From Heliocidaris erythrogramma (lineage: Eukaryota; Echinodermata; Echinoidea; Camarodonta; Echinometridae), in contig CM046869.1 in the NCBI GenBank assembly GCA_025617745.1, positions 12,977,168 through 13,041,167 on the forward strand: a stretch of DNA of 64,000 bases. Direction: 5' to 3'. Below the pieces are notes generated by a model. That model did no database searches. It had not been told where the DNA came from and worked only from the letters and a program-made list of their open reading frames with translations. A program made the position numbers and the translations under genes. Positions 1 to 24,914 of the stretch are shown piece by piece (the stretch's first letter is position 1; every line of letters starts with the position of its first letter).

Positions 1-790
1 AAAAATGTGTCCCTCCCCCCCCCCCCCCTCCCCCTTGGCCTCAAGGAGGGGGGGGGGTGCTTGGAGTGATGGCTTTTGTTTTTTGTTTTTAACTTTTTAC
101 ATATTTTTTTTATGGGAAAGTCGGAAATGGTGGTGACCTTTTACCTTTTTGGGGGGGGGGGGGATTTTTGAAGAAAAAGTGGGTCTTTTTGGGGGCCCCA
201 CTTTGTGGGAAAATCCTGCATCTGCCACTGTCATATCATCTTTAAGAAAAGAAAGTTTTATTTTGAGGTTGTTTTTCCCGTTTTGCAAGTTTAGTTAAAA
301 AGTTTAAAGATAGTAGGGGGATATTGAAAAGTAGATTTTAAAAAGACAGAGGGAGAAATACACATGAAAAATGACAGGTAGACGAAATTGAAATAAAAGA
401 AACAGAGAGATGAAGATTTAGTATATGGTTGGGATATTATTATGTAAAGATTGAGAGACAGATAGAAACATAATTAGGGACAATAGGGAGAGGGAGAAAA
501 TGAAAGAAAAGGAGAGGAGATAAAGAGAGGGAGGAAGGGTGAGGCAATGAGATGAGAGAGAGAAAGGAAGGAAGGAAGATAGTAGCGGTTGATGCAATAG
601 AAGGTATAGTTTTAGTTTCATTTAGAATAGTATTAGAGGAAGGAAGGGTAGGGAGTTTAGAGGTAGAAACATAAAAGAGAGAGAGGAGACAGACACAGAG
701 AGAGTGAGAGAGAGAGAGAGAGAATGATAGATGGTAGTGGTGTGGAAAGAAGATGGAGGTAAACATGGAATTGTCAAGAAATAGAGTTGT
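1..790. repeat. Low-complexity flank: poly-C/G runs and GA-rich tract
   Basis: Runs of C and G occur near 10-55 and 150-165. From about 375 to 770 the plus strand is almost all purine (GAGA, GGAAGG and AGAGAG tracts). Apparent reading frames here encode only Ser/Leu/Phe-rich low-complexity peptide and are not credible genes. No exon, promoter or known repeat family was recognised. Confidence 0.75.
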
Positions 791-2911
791 TTTGGGGGGA
801 TGGGGAGGGTAATTGTTGCAAAAAAGAGTGATTATTTACAAAAAAAAAATTAATTATCTATATTTCTATTTATAAGAAGGGAAATATTTTGTTGACATCA
901 TTTTATCAAATATCTCATAGATTTTCTATTCCTTTTTTTATAGGAATGTTGCACACACATGAAACATTTGGTTTTTAATGAAAACATTTTCCACACCGCG
1001 CTTGATTTTGTGCAACCTGTCACACATGAGATGCGAAAATTCGTCTATTTCTGTTTATTCTTCTTTTGATCTTAAGTCAATGACAATGAATATGACTACT
1101 ACAAAATCAAACTCAAGAAGAAAAAGAAAAAAAAATATATATTTATCATGGATTCGAACTCATATTTATATAGCGCATATCACAATATGCGTGTATGAAG
1201 ACTAAACCACCAGTGTACGGTACCGGAATTTTAATAGGCGAATTTCTTGTGGGTCGAAGCGTAGCGAATCTTCATTGCATTGTACTTTGTGGAAAAGAGT
1301 ACATACAAGCACCGGCACAGTACACACACACAAATACACCACACGTGTAAATTTACCATACACAATACCCACACGCTACATACAACAAGCGCGCGGGCTC
1401 ATTGCAATATGCTATAGCCTCGGCTAACTCGACTGAGGCAGCGGGAGGGACAAGCCAGCCAGAGATCAATCGCTCGCGCGCCCTGAACGATCCCGGTGGC
1501 TAGCGCGCTATCTAGCTGTATATCCATCGAAAAGGCGTTTGTTCCTACGACTTCGTCTTCGCGACTAATTAACTTGTTAGGGGGTAACATGCAGGAAGAA
1601 GGCAACTCTGCTCGAATCCTGTAATGCACATTTAAACACCTGAACATATAGTTTATGGTAAGTAATCTAACAATTAACAGATTACGGGGATAACTTTTTG
1701 CAGCCTGCACTGCTGCAGCCTTGCACTGTTGCAGGTCTGTTTTTGTTTTAAATTGTCCGAACAATTCAATGCAGATGATCATTGACATTGTTGACCAAGA
1801 CAATAATTTTAATTGCCATGTCAAAAAATCCAGCACTTTATTGTTATTCTTTCAATCTTTGTCTTTTACATTGTTAACGTGCGCATGGAGCAAACGTGAA
1901 TATTTCTTCTCTGGGATAAAGCTTTGGTAATGACTTCACCAAGAAAAGAAATTAGTAGGCCTAACATTTTTAACAATGTACATTTTTAACAATGTACATG
2001 AGTACGGTAACTAGTATTATATTCCACATACTAAGAATCTTGCTGTTAGATTGGTCAAAAGGTAATCACGTGATAAAAAGTAGTTTTCCCCATATCAGTC
2101 AACCCGAGAAGAAAAGTTTGTGACCTCGACGGAATAGTACTTATGTGTTTCGCTGATCTCTTCAGTCCATTACAGAGTCACAATGCGTTCTCAATATCTG
2201 GGTACGCGCGAAAATGAAAGTGCGGACCTCTACGAATAGTCAATTGAAAAGTGCATGACCTCTATGAATAGACAAAATGAAAAGTGTGTGACCTTTACGA
2301 ATAGCTCCATAGGCGTACTAAAATAAGCGCGCATTGCATAATCGCGCGCTTAAAATGATAAAGCAATTGTGCGCACCCAGGTAGGGGTACGGTTTATGGG
2401 GGTTAATGGTGGTTTTAACATCTTTTGTGAATTTATTCGGGCCTAAATCATAAATATCTTTTTCGAGAAGTAGAGAATAATTGTCTTTCTCGTACCAGTG
2501 AAATGTTTCAGATACGGAATAAAGCAAATAATCACATCAGCAAGCAATGGTCATATTGACCATTAGGATCATATACATGTATGTATACTGGGTATTGGGG
2601 ATACAGATGTAATTTTGTTTGAAATGGAGGTTTTTGTGGGCAAACTGATACTTAAGTATCATTCTTTAGATTTTAAGTTATCAGTTCGTTAAGATACAAA
2701 ATGTAGAAAGTTATAAAAACTTACATTTACAGCCCTCTTTTTGGTACTTGTTACCCACACCTCCATACGGATGACGACTGCTCTCAATATGTTGCGCACT
2801 AGTGAGGCCGCTCTACATGGTTACGCACCGTAGATACGTACGCAGAATGTTACGCACACAAGCTATTCTACGAAGACCTGGAAGGGCCAAACTGACGACG
2901 TAAAAAAATAA
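791..2911. other. Intergenic DNA with no gene recognised
   Basis: Mixed AT-rich sequence with a CpG-containing patch at about 1390-1570, a direct repeat of a short 'acaatgtaca' motif near 1970-2000, and a GCGC hairpin near 2324-2355. A motif resembling 'acctctacgaatag' recurs three times at about 2225-2305, weakly similar to the tandem array at 21840-22165. No splice-consistent coding exon was seen on either strand. Confidence 0.5.
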
Positions 2912-3102
2912 AAAATATTACGTACGTACGTAGGAGATCGACGAACCGATCGCGCCGGTACTACTACGAGCGCTGAGGGCTCCCTTCATCATAATCGTGA
3001 AAAATACAAACTGGATGCTGACGGGACAGTCTCGATAGCAGTTATCGACAAAAAGGACCCAAAATTTCAGGAAACCCTCTTCAAAGGTCACAAAACAACC
3101 TG
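2912..3102 (+). other. CpG-rich exon-like block ending in a consensus donor
   Basis: An open frame runs from 2912 (just after a TAA at 2909-2911) to a strong donor, ACCTG followed by GTAAGT, at 3102/3103. The last 34 codons read like real protein (for example KLDADGTVSIAVIDKKDPKF, then ETLFKGHKTTW), but there is no ATG in frame and no clear acceptor upstream. It could be a 5' non-coding exon of WDR5, the first exon of another plus-strand transcript, or a relic of a coding exon. I do not recognise the protein family. Local CpG density is higher than in the surrounding DNA. Confidence 0.35.
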
Positions 3103-3267
3103 GTAAGTTTTAATCATCTATTATTCAACATAAGTATTTGGATTTAAGTAAACTGCAATATATGAGTTTCAATTAAATGTAGCCAAAAATGCACAGTGAT
3201 GCAGTTTAGGTATTGGATGTGTGTTGGCTGCGTTACTACACAGTCGGCAATGGCGTGTACCTATGAG

Positions 3268-3438
3268 TGCAAATAATCACCTTTTGATTTCAGGTGATGA
3301 GACGTACTATCACTTCCTCGGCGATCTGAATGTATGTACGCTATCTTTCCTCAGCTTCGCTTCGGAAAGATAGCTACATCCAGATCGCCTCGGAAGTGAT
3401 AGTTTGTCTCATCACCTTCACCAACGGTAATTATTTGC
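3268..3438. mobile_element. Foldback (hairpin) element, about 170 bp
   Basis: Two arms of about 80 bases are near-perfect reverse complements (left arm from 'tgcaaataat', right arm ending 'attatttgc'), separated by a short loop near 3352-3364. The inner arms both carry ggtgatgagac...tatcacttcc...gctatctttcc. This is a typical non-autonomous foldback/MITE architecture. Confidence 0.75.
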
Positions 3439-3692
3439 TTACTATAGTATAAGTAAATACTTTCTGCAATCATCAGATCATGGCAATTGTGCAATGTTGT
3501 CCTCCTTTACCAATGTTTACTGAACATTGTTAACATGGTTAGGGAAGATACTGAACGCAGGCACTAATTGCCTCTAATATATATTCAATTCAGTTCCAAG
3601 TTCTTCTTCCTTTTCAAGATGGCTGGATCGTTTCCTGGTGCAGACGATTCAAAATCGTACTCATTTTTCCAGCACCTTGCATGTGTAACTTG

Positions 3693-3742
3693 TATGGGAC
3701 TACACAAATCTTACATTTTTACATTGCATGTGTAGTCCCATA
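3693..3742. repeat. Hairpin with 14-bp perfect arms
   Basis: TATGGGACTACACA (3693-3706) is repeated as its exact reverse complement at 3729-3742. The same 'atgggactacacaca' motif is a hallmark of the family B TTAA elements elsewhere in the window (for example near 24720, 34648 and 40380), so this is probably a fragment of that family. Confidence 0.6.
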
Positions 3743-4149
3743 TGCCATATATACTAGACAGGAAAATCTGTCTGTTTGGAGGAGTTTTATAACATTTTCT
3801 GACTTTAGAGCTTTTCCTCCAAGACAGACGGAAGTCTCCCCTAGGAATCTTAGTCGAGTAGGCATTGAGCGAGCTTAATCATTGTCCCTATGGACTAGCT
3901 ATACGAGCTCCTTGGCTTATCAATCTGGTACTGGGCCTGCGGAGCTATACATGGCCTGCTAATATGGCGCCTGTTGGACGATGTCAACACAAAAAACACA
4001 CATTAGAATCACACATTCTCATGCACACTGGACCTTGGAAACCACCCTCGGTGTTTGCTGTGGTGGTTCTGGTCAAAATTTACTAATAAAATGATTAATT
4101 TTGGGGTAATATCAACACTTATGTACATATATTTGGCAGCGGAGATAGG
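3743..4149. other. Intergenic stretch, nothing recognised
   Basis: No supported exon, RNA or repeat was identified. Short open frames on the plus strand show no family resemblance. Confidence 0.4.
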
Positions 4150-4440
4150 ATTCAGCTTACCTTTCGCACGTTGCTGTGAGAATTGTCATTATCTTGACAA
4201 AAGATGACCTCTCATTCTCTCGATGGAGCGGAGTCGGCGAGAAACACCACTAGTCTAGGTTCTAGACGTTTTTAATTATTTTGTCCGTAACACCATGAAG
4301 CTATATGAGCTATACAAACCCGAAGTTGTGGGGAGAGTGAATCGTGCACCGTTCTACGCTGGGTGCGCAATGCGCACCTAACTATTGTGCGCACACACGT
4401 ACACACGGGTACGCGCGGGATTTGAAGCATTCTGACATAA
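4150..4440. promoter_or_regulatory. Candidate promoter region with NRF1-like palindrome
   Basis: A 17-base palindrome, GGTGCGCAATGCGCACC (4362-4378), resembles the NRF1 recognition pattern TGCGCATGCGCA with one extra central base. More GCGC motifs follow to about 4420. On the minus strand a donor-like CGAAAG then GTAAGC lies at 4161/4160, which would suit a divergent first exon. The palindrome is about 1.2 kb before the WDR5 start codon. A promoter role is inference; no TATA box or initiator was identified. Confidence 0.25.
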
Positions 4441-5351
4441 AATTAGAATAGTTCAGTCAGTTGCTTGTCAGGAAGAAGTAGAAGAAGAAAAAGATTTCAT
4501 GCTGACATGCACGAGATGGGTCGGTGCATTAAATTTAAATTAAGCTACTTATCCAATGTACAATATTATTATATGATTAAATAAACCACACTCCTTGACC
4601 GATGCAGTAATGGTAACAAATGGGAAAGTTCTCCATGTGTGACATTATGATGACCTCATCAATGCAAAGATCGCCATATCATTAGTGATTTAAATAACAG
4701 ATTCATAACTTCCTTTATATTCTTTGTCCGATTTTATCTCAAAACTTTTACTGACATGTTTCCCTGATTTTTTTTCTGCTTTTGTCCAAGCCAATTTTAT
4801 ATGAAAGGGTTAATTTCCCTTCAAAAGGTACAAAAGGGTGAGAGGTAATAACTGCTAGAGGTAAATATAGCATATTCCCAGTATTCAGTCAAATACCCTC
4901 GTCTTTTTCATTTATCTTTTTATGAAAACAAAACTTTCTCATTTGATACTGAAAGTGTTGCTTTGAGCATTGAAATTCGAAATATGTGTGAAAAATATCT
5001 CAGAATCCTCGGATTCATATTAACCAACCAGTCAGAATAACTTTCACTTTGGATGAACACTACTCGATATCATCCTTGAACGCTACCAGGGCTTCCCAAT
5101 AACTTTTTTAAACGTGGCCAAGCAGGACCACTTGAGCAGGAGATCCAGTTAGCCAAATCGTTCCTCAGGTGGCCCGGATGCTACATTTTATTTATTTGTA
5201 TCTTACACTATATTTTGTGTTGGCCAGCCGGGCCACCGATCCAACAGTTTCAGCTGGCCATTGGCACCCAGGCCACTGTTAGAGTTAAGCCCTGTCTGCA
5301 TCGTAAAATTGAAGTACAATTAACGCTGCACATATTCTTTGTTTGGTACAG
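4441..5351. other. WDR5 upstream flank, nothing recognised
   Basis: AT-rich sequence with no recognised exon or repeat. Acceptor-like sites at about 5350 (TTTGGTACAG) and 5405 (TGAGTCTAG) could begin the WDR5 exon that carries the start codon, if an upstream non-coding exon exists. Confidence 0.3.
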
Positions 5352-5542
5352 GTACAGCGAAAGCTTGTTCATGGCGCTTCCTTTTCTACAATATTACTGA
5401 GTCTAGCTTATAAACTGTTGTGGATACAAGGAGAAAGAGAAACTAAAGACTTGTTTTATCAAAGGCAACAAGAACCAGAGATATACTCTTCTGTGGGAAG
5501 ATAAGCCGATCACTGGGAAGTGTTTGGGAGACAGTGAGAGCC

Positions 5543-18562
<13,020 letters not shown>

Positions 18563-18904
18563 CGATGGAGGGGCTTTTATTGTACAGTTTCTTGTGTAAA
18601 TTTTGAACTTTGACCTCCAGTCGACTGATACCCGCGATTTAACGTTGTGATTCGAGCAAAGAATCGCACTTTGTTTTTAGGAACGACCAGTTTTATACCG
18701 TGTTTACTCAACATCGCTGCAGATACATGCAGGTTTAACTCAACATTGACTAGTCTTGTTCTGCAGACAGTGTGTGTTTATATACTACCGAGAATGGTCA
18801 GAAGCCGGTTAGCTAATGAGGAATTTTCTACCTCTTGGACATCTTATGTTATTGTTCTTCAAAATTGAATTCAGGATCAGTGTTTTAGAACGACTATTAA
18901 ATTA
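18563..18904 (+). other. Probable start of WDR5 3' UTR
   Basis: Unique-looking sequence directly after the stop codon, before the first repeat. No poly(A) signal was fixed: AATAAA occurs at 19190 and again near 22505, and nothing in the sequence chooses between them. Confidence 0.4.
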
Positions 18905-19062
18905 CTACAGTGAAAACAATATTTCTGATATAACAAGGTTAATTTGCTGGTCCGAGGTCTGAATGTTCTTTTGTCTTTTTTACCCTGATTTAAGGAGTTT
19001 CCTGATATAACAAGGTAATTTTCATGGTCCCAAGGTCCTCGTTATAGTGAATTTCCACTGTA
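18905..19062. mobile_element. Palindromic 'tacagtgaaa' element
   Basis: Ends TACAGTGAAA and TTTCCACTGTA are inverted. Inside, 'ctgatataacaaggt' occurs twice. A related copy lies at about 42144-42316. Confidence 0.7.
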
Positions 19063-19399
19063 GAAGCAAAACTTTTTTCCAACAAATAAGGCCATGACAA
19101 TGATAATAGATGTAAGCATCGTCTGCAACATGACATGGTAAACTGCCTCAAGAAACTGCAGTGGCAAAATCAAAGCCATTTTAGGTGTCAATAAATGGCA
19201 AGTGGGGATTAAGAGAATGTGGCTGTATCCCCTGTATGAACAGAGGCCCCTATACGTACTCACTTATCCGTGGGTTATAGGGTTACAGAGATGTGAGCTG
19301 CACTATGCCTATGTCATTTAATTTTGCTGCAGCATTTTGTTTTTAGGCGGTCCAACACATGACGTGTGAATGAGGTTTTGGATGTCTATCGTTTTTGTT

Positions 19400-19775
19400 A
19401 ACCCTTTCAGGACAGGAATTGATCACATTTTGGTTTTCAAAATGGCAACAATATTTTTCTCTTAGTGCTACATGGTTTTAATAAGGTGTAATGTCAGTGA
19501 AAACAATATGCATGGTTAGGATTTGTAAAGTTGAAAAAAAAAATGATTTTGAACCTCTCAATGTGTTGCCAATTTAAGGATTTCAAAGCTTATTCTTGTT
19601 TTTAAAATTCCTGTCATCAATTGCATTATGGTCATGCAACAAAAATGGACATACAGTGTGCAGATAATTTTGCTCTTTCTACTCATGCATCTGGTGTATA
19701 TTTTAGTGCTCTGAATCAAAAGTTAGTTGAGCCAAACCACAAAATGTGGTCAATTGTCTTGAAAGGGGGAGTATT
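19400..19775. mobile_element. TTAA-type MITE, older tandem copy
   Basis: Starts AACCCTTTCAGG preceded by TT and ends near 'gaaaggggg'. Homologous over its length to 19946-20358 at an offset of 548 bases; the right terminus has decayed. Confidence 0.75.
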
Positions 19776-19945
19776 ATTCACTCTCAGAATTCACGAAGAT
19801 TTAAGCTAGTGAAACAGTCTGTATACAAACTTTCAAATGCACTTTTTATGAGGATGTTCATGTTGTGCTAATTAATTTTCCTGTCATTTTCTGTGAATTT
19901 CATATGAATTACCCATCTGAGAACAAGCATTCATGTGTAGACATG

Positions 19946-20358
19946 TTAACCCTTTCAGGAGAGGAATTATTCAAGGGCTAAACTGATTACATTTCGTTAT
20001 TCAAATTGGCAATGATAATATTTTTCTTTGAGTGCTACATGGTTCTAATAAGGATGTCTTTGAGAACAATATACATGGTTAAAAATTTTGTCGAAAAGTT
20101 GAAAACCAATTCCAATGTTGATGAAATAAATGATTTGAAACCTCTCAATATGTTGCCAATTTAAGGATTTTAAAGCTTATTCTCGTTTTTAAAATCCCTG
20201 GCATCATTCGCAGTATGGTCATGCAATAAAAACCGACATAGTATGTGTAGAAACTTTTGCTCTTTCTACTCATGCATCTGGTATATTTTTTAGAGCTCTG
20301 AATAAAAAAATTATTAAGCCAAACCGCAAAATGTGGTCAATTGTCTGGAAAGGGTTAA
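19946..20358. mobile_element. TTAA-flanked MITE (piggyBac-like ends)
   Basis: Begins TTAACCCTTTC and ends GAAAGGGTTAA, giving exact inverted termini with TTAA at each end, as expected of piggyBac-type target sites. No transposase frame. Paired with the decayed copy at 19400-19775. Confidence 0.8.
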
Positions 20359-20405
20359 ATAACAGTGGAAATGTACTATGCTCATATTTACATGTAGGAA
20401 GAATC

Positions 20406-20512
20406 TACAGTCAAACCTGCTTTAGCGACCACCTGTATAGAAAGACCACCTGCTCATAAAGACCGCTTTTCCTGTCTCCCTTGAGTGGTCTTTATAGACA
20501 GGTTTCACTGTA
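20406..20512. mobile_element. Palindromic 'tacagtcaaacctg' element
   Basis: Ends TACAGTCAAACCTG and CAGGTTTCACTGTA are inverted; the interior has 'gaccacctg' and 'aagaccgc' units. Same family as 22693-22886 and 41291-41455. Confidence 0.8.
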
Positions 20513-20854
20513 TTTACAAAAGGGCATTTATGTTTGAAAAATGCGCATGTAAAGCGTGTACACCCATATCTCTTCCAAAAACATAATTTCAAAAATATAT
20601 ATATATCCATTCTACTCACTATATCTTTTTCCTTGGTCCAACTATACTGTTACTTGTATATTTTCATATTGTGATATATAGTCTTTAATGGTTGATCATT
20701 CGCCTACAGTGATTTTTTTCTGTGATTGAATTTGAGTTTGAATTGTTTTTACTACAGAAAAGAAACTCATTTTGCACTGAAAGCCTTATTGATCTTTAAA
20801 ATTTCTGTGTAGGAATATTTCTGTCATTTGCAAGGAAATTCAAACAGCATTTTG

Positions 20855-21514
20855 TTAAAGGGCCCCTGCAACCAAACGCAACCCAAATGCAAGTGTGTTG
20901 TTTTGCTGTTGATGTGCAGGGATGCATACAACTAATATTTTGTTATTCAAACATCTAAATATGTTTCCTAGATTTTTAAATATTTTTTGAAATATTTTTT
21001 TCCAACCTCCAAAGCTCCACCCTAAGAAAAAAAAAATCCAGATTTCATTCCTGCAATGACATCATCTGTCAATCATCATTCAGCTACACTAACATTTTAC
21101 AATAGACAGTGGAATGTAACTTCCCCCAGCTCAGCACATGCTCACAATAGAATTGCATGCTTTCGAACAATACCTCCTCATTACCATTCTTTTCTTGGTG
21201 ATGCTACAGCATGTCTGACATAGCAACTACTATGTAGGCATTGTATGGTGTATTAGAACAGATGGTCATGTCTGGCAATGCTACATACCACTGTCTCTCC
21301 TTAGCTCACTAATGATTGGCAGATGATGTCACTGCAGGAATGAGATCTGGAGCAGTTTTTTAGGGTGGAGCTTAGCATGTTTGAGAAAATGACTTTAAAA
21401 ACTATTTAAAAATCTGTGAAACATATTTAGTTGTTTGAATAACAAAATAGGAGTTGTTTGCATCCCAGCACATCAACAGAAATCAACTTGCATTTGGGTT
21501 GCAGTGGACCTTAA
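20855..21514. mobile_element. 660-bp foldback element with TTAA ends
   Basis: Arms of over 200 bases are inverted copies: the left starts TTAAAGGGCCCCTGCAACC and the right ends GGTTGCAGTGGACCTTAA. Shared inner blocks include 'ttttgttattcaaaca', 'aagctccaccctaa' and 'gacatcatctg'. The central 21110-21290 is not paired. Confidence 0.85.
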
Positions 21515-21839
21515 GAGCTTATAAATACACAACGTGAATCGACATGTAAGTGGCTGACCTCTCCCAGTGTCTTCATTGTTATCCTCGTGTTTGTAAATTG
21601 TTTTTACTCCATACTTATCTAACTTCTATATTACCGTCTTTGATAGTAGAAAGGAATTAGTCAATGAAATATGGCCCAAGTTTACAGTGAGTGAAATACA
21701 TTGAAATGGGACTTTTATATAAAATCTCTAAGTTCCAACCATAAACCATTTGCCCTCATGGTCTCTGTTTATTTATCTGTTCATTCTTATTTTGAGGTGT
21801 TCGAAATTGATAGTTAATTTAACATGTTGTATCTCCATA

Positions 21840-22165
21840 AAAATGGCGGGGTCCGCTTGCTATTCATAGAAAACCGTTATTTATTTAACACGCGTTATGA
21901 ATAGCGGTCCTTATGAATAGCGGTCCTCATGAATAGTGGTCCTTATGAATGGAGGTCCTTGTGAATAGCGAGGTAATTTGTCTATGGTTTGCTTGCTATT
22001 TAGAAGGACCGCTATTCATTTAATAAGCGTTATGAATTGTGGTCCTTATGAATGGAGGTCCTTATGAATAGCGAGGTAATTTGTCGATGGTTTGCTCGCT
22101 ATTTAGAAGGACCGCTATTCATTTAGTCACGCGTTATGAATAGCGGTCCTTATGACTAGCAAGGT
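21840..22165 (+). repeat. Degenerate tandem array of 'gaatagcggtccttat'
   Basis: The motif 'atgaatagcggtcctt' recurs many times, with a higher-order unit of about 110 bases that includes 'gaggtaatttgtc.atggtttgct.gctatttagaaggacc'. Both orientations of the motif appear, so short hairpins can form. Confidence 0.8.
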
Positions 22166-22692
22166 TACCCCAAAATGACACCCTTGGATGAGAAGAGAGG
22201 AAGTAGATAAACACTTATGGCCACTGTCGGGATTTACCCAAGGACACTACCACAACACTGAATTGATGTTTGTCCTGCTATGATACATGTGTTGTGGAGT
22301 AATTTAAAGGTAATTCATCCCTTTTGTCATGTTTGCAGCCCTAAATTTTGAAGTTGTACGAGTGTGCGATAAATTACAAAAGAATTATAAACGGAAAACT
22401 AGTGAGGATGTGAAAAGGATTATAATTTGCTTCTAAGTATTGTAATAACAATATGGTAACACTTTATTTTTTTGACTTGGAAAATTTATTTTTTGACTGT
22501 TACTAATAAATGTACTTGCCTTGATTTCTGAATAGCTCCCTCGGCGACATAAGCAACATGTTCATTTCTTACAAAGGAGTTAAAGAACTGGTGACCTTGA
22601 AATTTAACAGGATGTTTACTACACCTGTGCAAAGTTTTGCAGAATTTTTTGCATGTCTACAAAAGGGATGAAGTACCCTTAAAAGAGCCAAG
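22166..22692. other. Intergenic stretch, nothing recognised
   Basis: No exon or repeat family recognised. AATAAA near 22505 could be a late WDR5 poly(A) signal, but no supporting context was found. Confidence 0.35.
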
Positions 22693-22886
22693 TACAGTCA
22701 AACCTGCTTTAGCGACCACCTGTATAGAAGGACCACCTGTCTATAAAGACCACAATTTTTGTTTCCCTTGAAAAGTGTTTCTCATTCAAATGTGTCTTAA
22801 AGGAACCTGTACATAAAGACCACCTGCTCATAAAGACCGCTTTTCTTGTCTCCCTTGAGTGGTCTTTATAGACAGGTTTCACTGTA
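22693..22886. mobile_element. Palindromic 'tacagtcaaacctg' element
   Basis: TACAGTCAAACCTG ... GACAGGTTTCACTGTA. Longer than the 20406-20512 copy, with an extra 'gtctataaagaccac' segment. Confidence 0.8.
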
Positions 22887-23754
22887 TTACAGGGCTGTAC
22901 TACATGTGATTATTGACTACACTTCCACATTAAATTGATGCGCGAACTCTGGATCTTTACTTATAAAATCCCTGCCTGAACTCTTGGAGAAAGTGAAAAC
23001 TATTTGCGGTACTACAAGAAAGCATGTAGTAGCTCACATAATAAAAGTATAATGACACTATTAAACAACTTAAATAAAAGTGTAGCTGAGGTAGAAGATT
23101 CTCTAAATGTCTGACCGGATAAGGACGTATCTTGTGATTTTGCAGCCATTAAGCCACACACGTTGCATATTCTAATGGTGTTGCTGTTGGGATAGTACAG
23201 TGTATGTAATGAATTGTGCATTTTTATTGTTTATCCCGTTTATACTTTATTTATACAACGTCTACGACAAGCAAGACATACAAGGGTACTTTCATTAAGA
23301 CTGCCTGTGTGATTGTACAAAATGTTGGAAGTCTCTGTGATTTTCCACAGCGAAAGTGTGTAACATCTCTCTAGGCCTCTTTACACATTGAGTGGGTGAG
23401 TCAAGGCTTGTTGTTCTTGTATGACACAGCAAAATAGAATTATTTTACTTGTAAGTGAAAGGTAAGTTGGGGTGAGAAAAAAGGAGCTGCACAAACCAAG
23501 GCCCTTCAGCTTTTTCATTTGTCTGTGTTCCAAGGCACAGAACTGTGTGATGCGCTATGCTTCTGTCATTTTTGGGGGCCATTTTTTTGCATATACAGTT
23601 TACAGAATCGTATGTTAACAAGACTTTTGTTCGGTGGACAGTTTACATGTTTGTTAACCAGCTGTGGGCTCTCCTTATTGATATCCTCGTCTTCATGGTT
23701 TGGTTTATTATCTAGTTCAATTCAAAGCAATGAGGGTTTCTTGTTTTCAGACCA
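22887..23754. other. Intergenic stretch, nothing recognised
   Basis: Low-information AT-rich DNA. The plus-strand open frame near 23519-23806 overlaps the next MITE and shows no family resemblance. Confidence 0.4.
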
Positions 23755-23892
23755 GGGGAGCGTTTCATCAAGCGATTTGTCAGTGATTTTTACCGACAAC
23801 TGTTAAAAGCTACTGAAATCCTTGCATCTGATTGGCCGAGAGCAAATTTGTCAGTAAAAATCACTGACAAGACACTTGATGAAACGCTCCCC
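23755..23892. mobile_element. CCAAT-core MITE, intact
   Basis: Inverted ends GGGGAGCGTTTCATCAAGCG and the matching 'gatgaaacgctcccc'. The centre has 'ctgattggccgagagcaaat'. About 138 bases. Confidence 0.9.
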
Positions 23893-24524
23893 AGCCGTCT
23901 GATATAGATCATCATGTCATGAATGGTATTGTTTTTAGCCAACTATTAATATGACATGTAACATCCAGTGCGGTATACAAGATAATCACGCTTCTTCGTC
24001 AAATGCCTACAAGCGTTAAACATTTTCCTTTCTTGAAGTAAACAATGAGGTTCAAACGAACAATAAATTATGGATCTACATGTACATGGGTTTTTCTTTG
24101 TAGAAGTCAGTATGAACAGTTTGTTTTCAGGTTGCTTTTGCTCCTGTTATAGCAAAATTCTGATTTGTAATAAAATGATTTGTACAGTTGACATTCTGGT
24201 CATTTTTGTTGCATTTACCAGAGGGTTTTTCATTGGAGAATATGGTATGTTTATCCTTGTATGGCTTGGTCCTCCGACACTCTGGTGCTTCTAATTTCAT
24301 TAACGAGAGAGGGAGATGGAAAGTGATAAATGTAGAAAGAGAAGGCCTTTAAATGCGTGGAATCTTCATGTGTGTGTGCCAAATTAAATTGCAGTATGTG
24401 TTTCTTTGGAGTAGTATGTGAAGCCGATATTTTGAATGTGCATGTAGATACCATACCAGCATTAAGGCCCTTAAACATACCAAGTGAAAACAAGCCAGGC
24501 AATTGCTTCCCTTTTCATTTTTAA

Positions 24525-24755
24525 GGTAATGTTGAACACCGGTCATGTGATTACAAAGTGAAAGAAACTGACTAAATGTCATTGGGAAAGGTCCATTGCG
24601 GAAACATAAAAGTAATTGTGTTGTGAGATTATGGTGTTATTACAATCATATGATAACAAATCCATTCAATCTTGTTAAAAATCATGTAGAGTGAAAAGCA
24701 CTAAACATAGAGATGGGTACATGGGACTACACACATGTGCGCCAACCTTCATGTC
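24525..24755 (+). mobile_element. Family B element fragments
   Basis: 'ggtcatgtgattaca', 'gtcattgggaaaggt' and 'atgggactacacacatgtg' are in the same order as in complete family B copies, but the interior is replaced or deleted. Confidence 0.55.
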
Positions 24756-24882
24756 ATCCTTATTTCCTTTAGCTGTTGACCTGTAGAATGCCAGATAAAG
24801 TTCTTTGAGCTTGCTTTTTTACTTTCTAGCTGTTCACAAACTATTTTTTTCAATTGATTGGTACATTTAAAACCTTCATTTT

Positions 24883-24914
<32 letters not shown>

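Noticed and set aside
440..766. 108-codon minus-strand frame
   Set aside because: Low-complexity GA-rich DNA; no domain, no splice logic.
21840..22165. CRISPR-like regular spacing
   Set aside because: The repeats are degenerate, occur in both orientations, and the host is a eukaryote; this is a tandem satellite.
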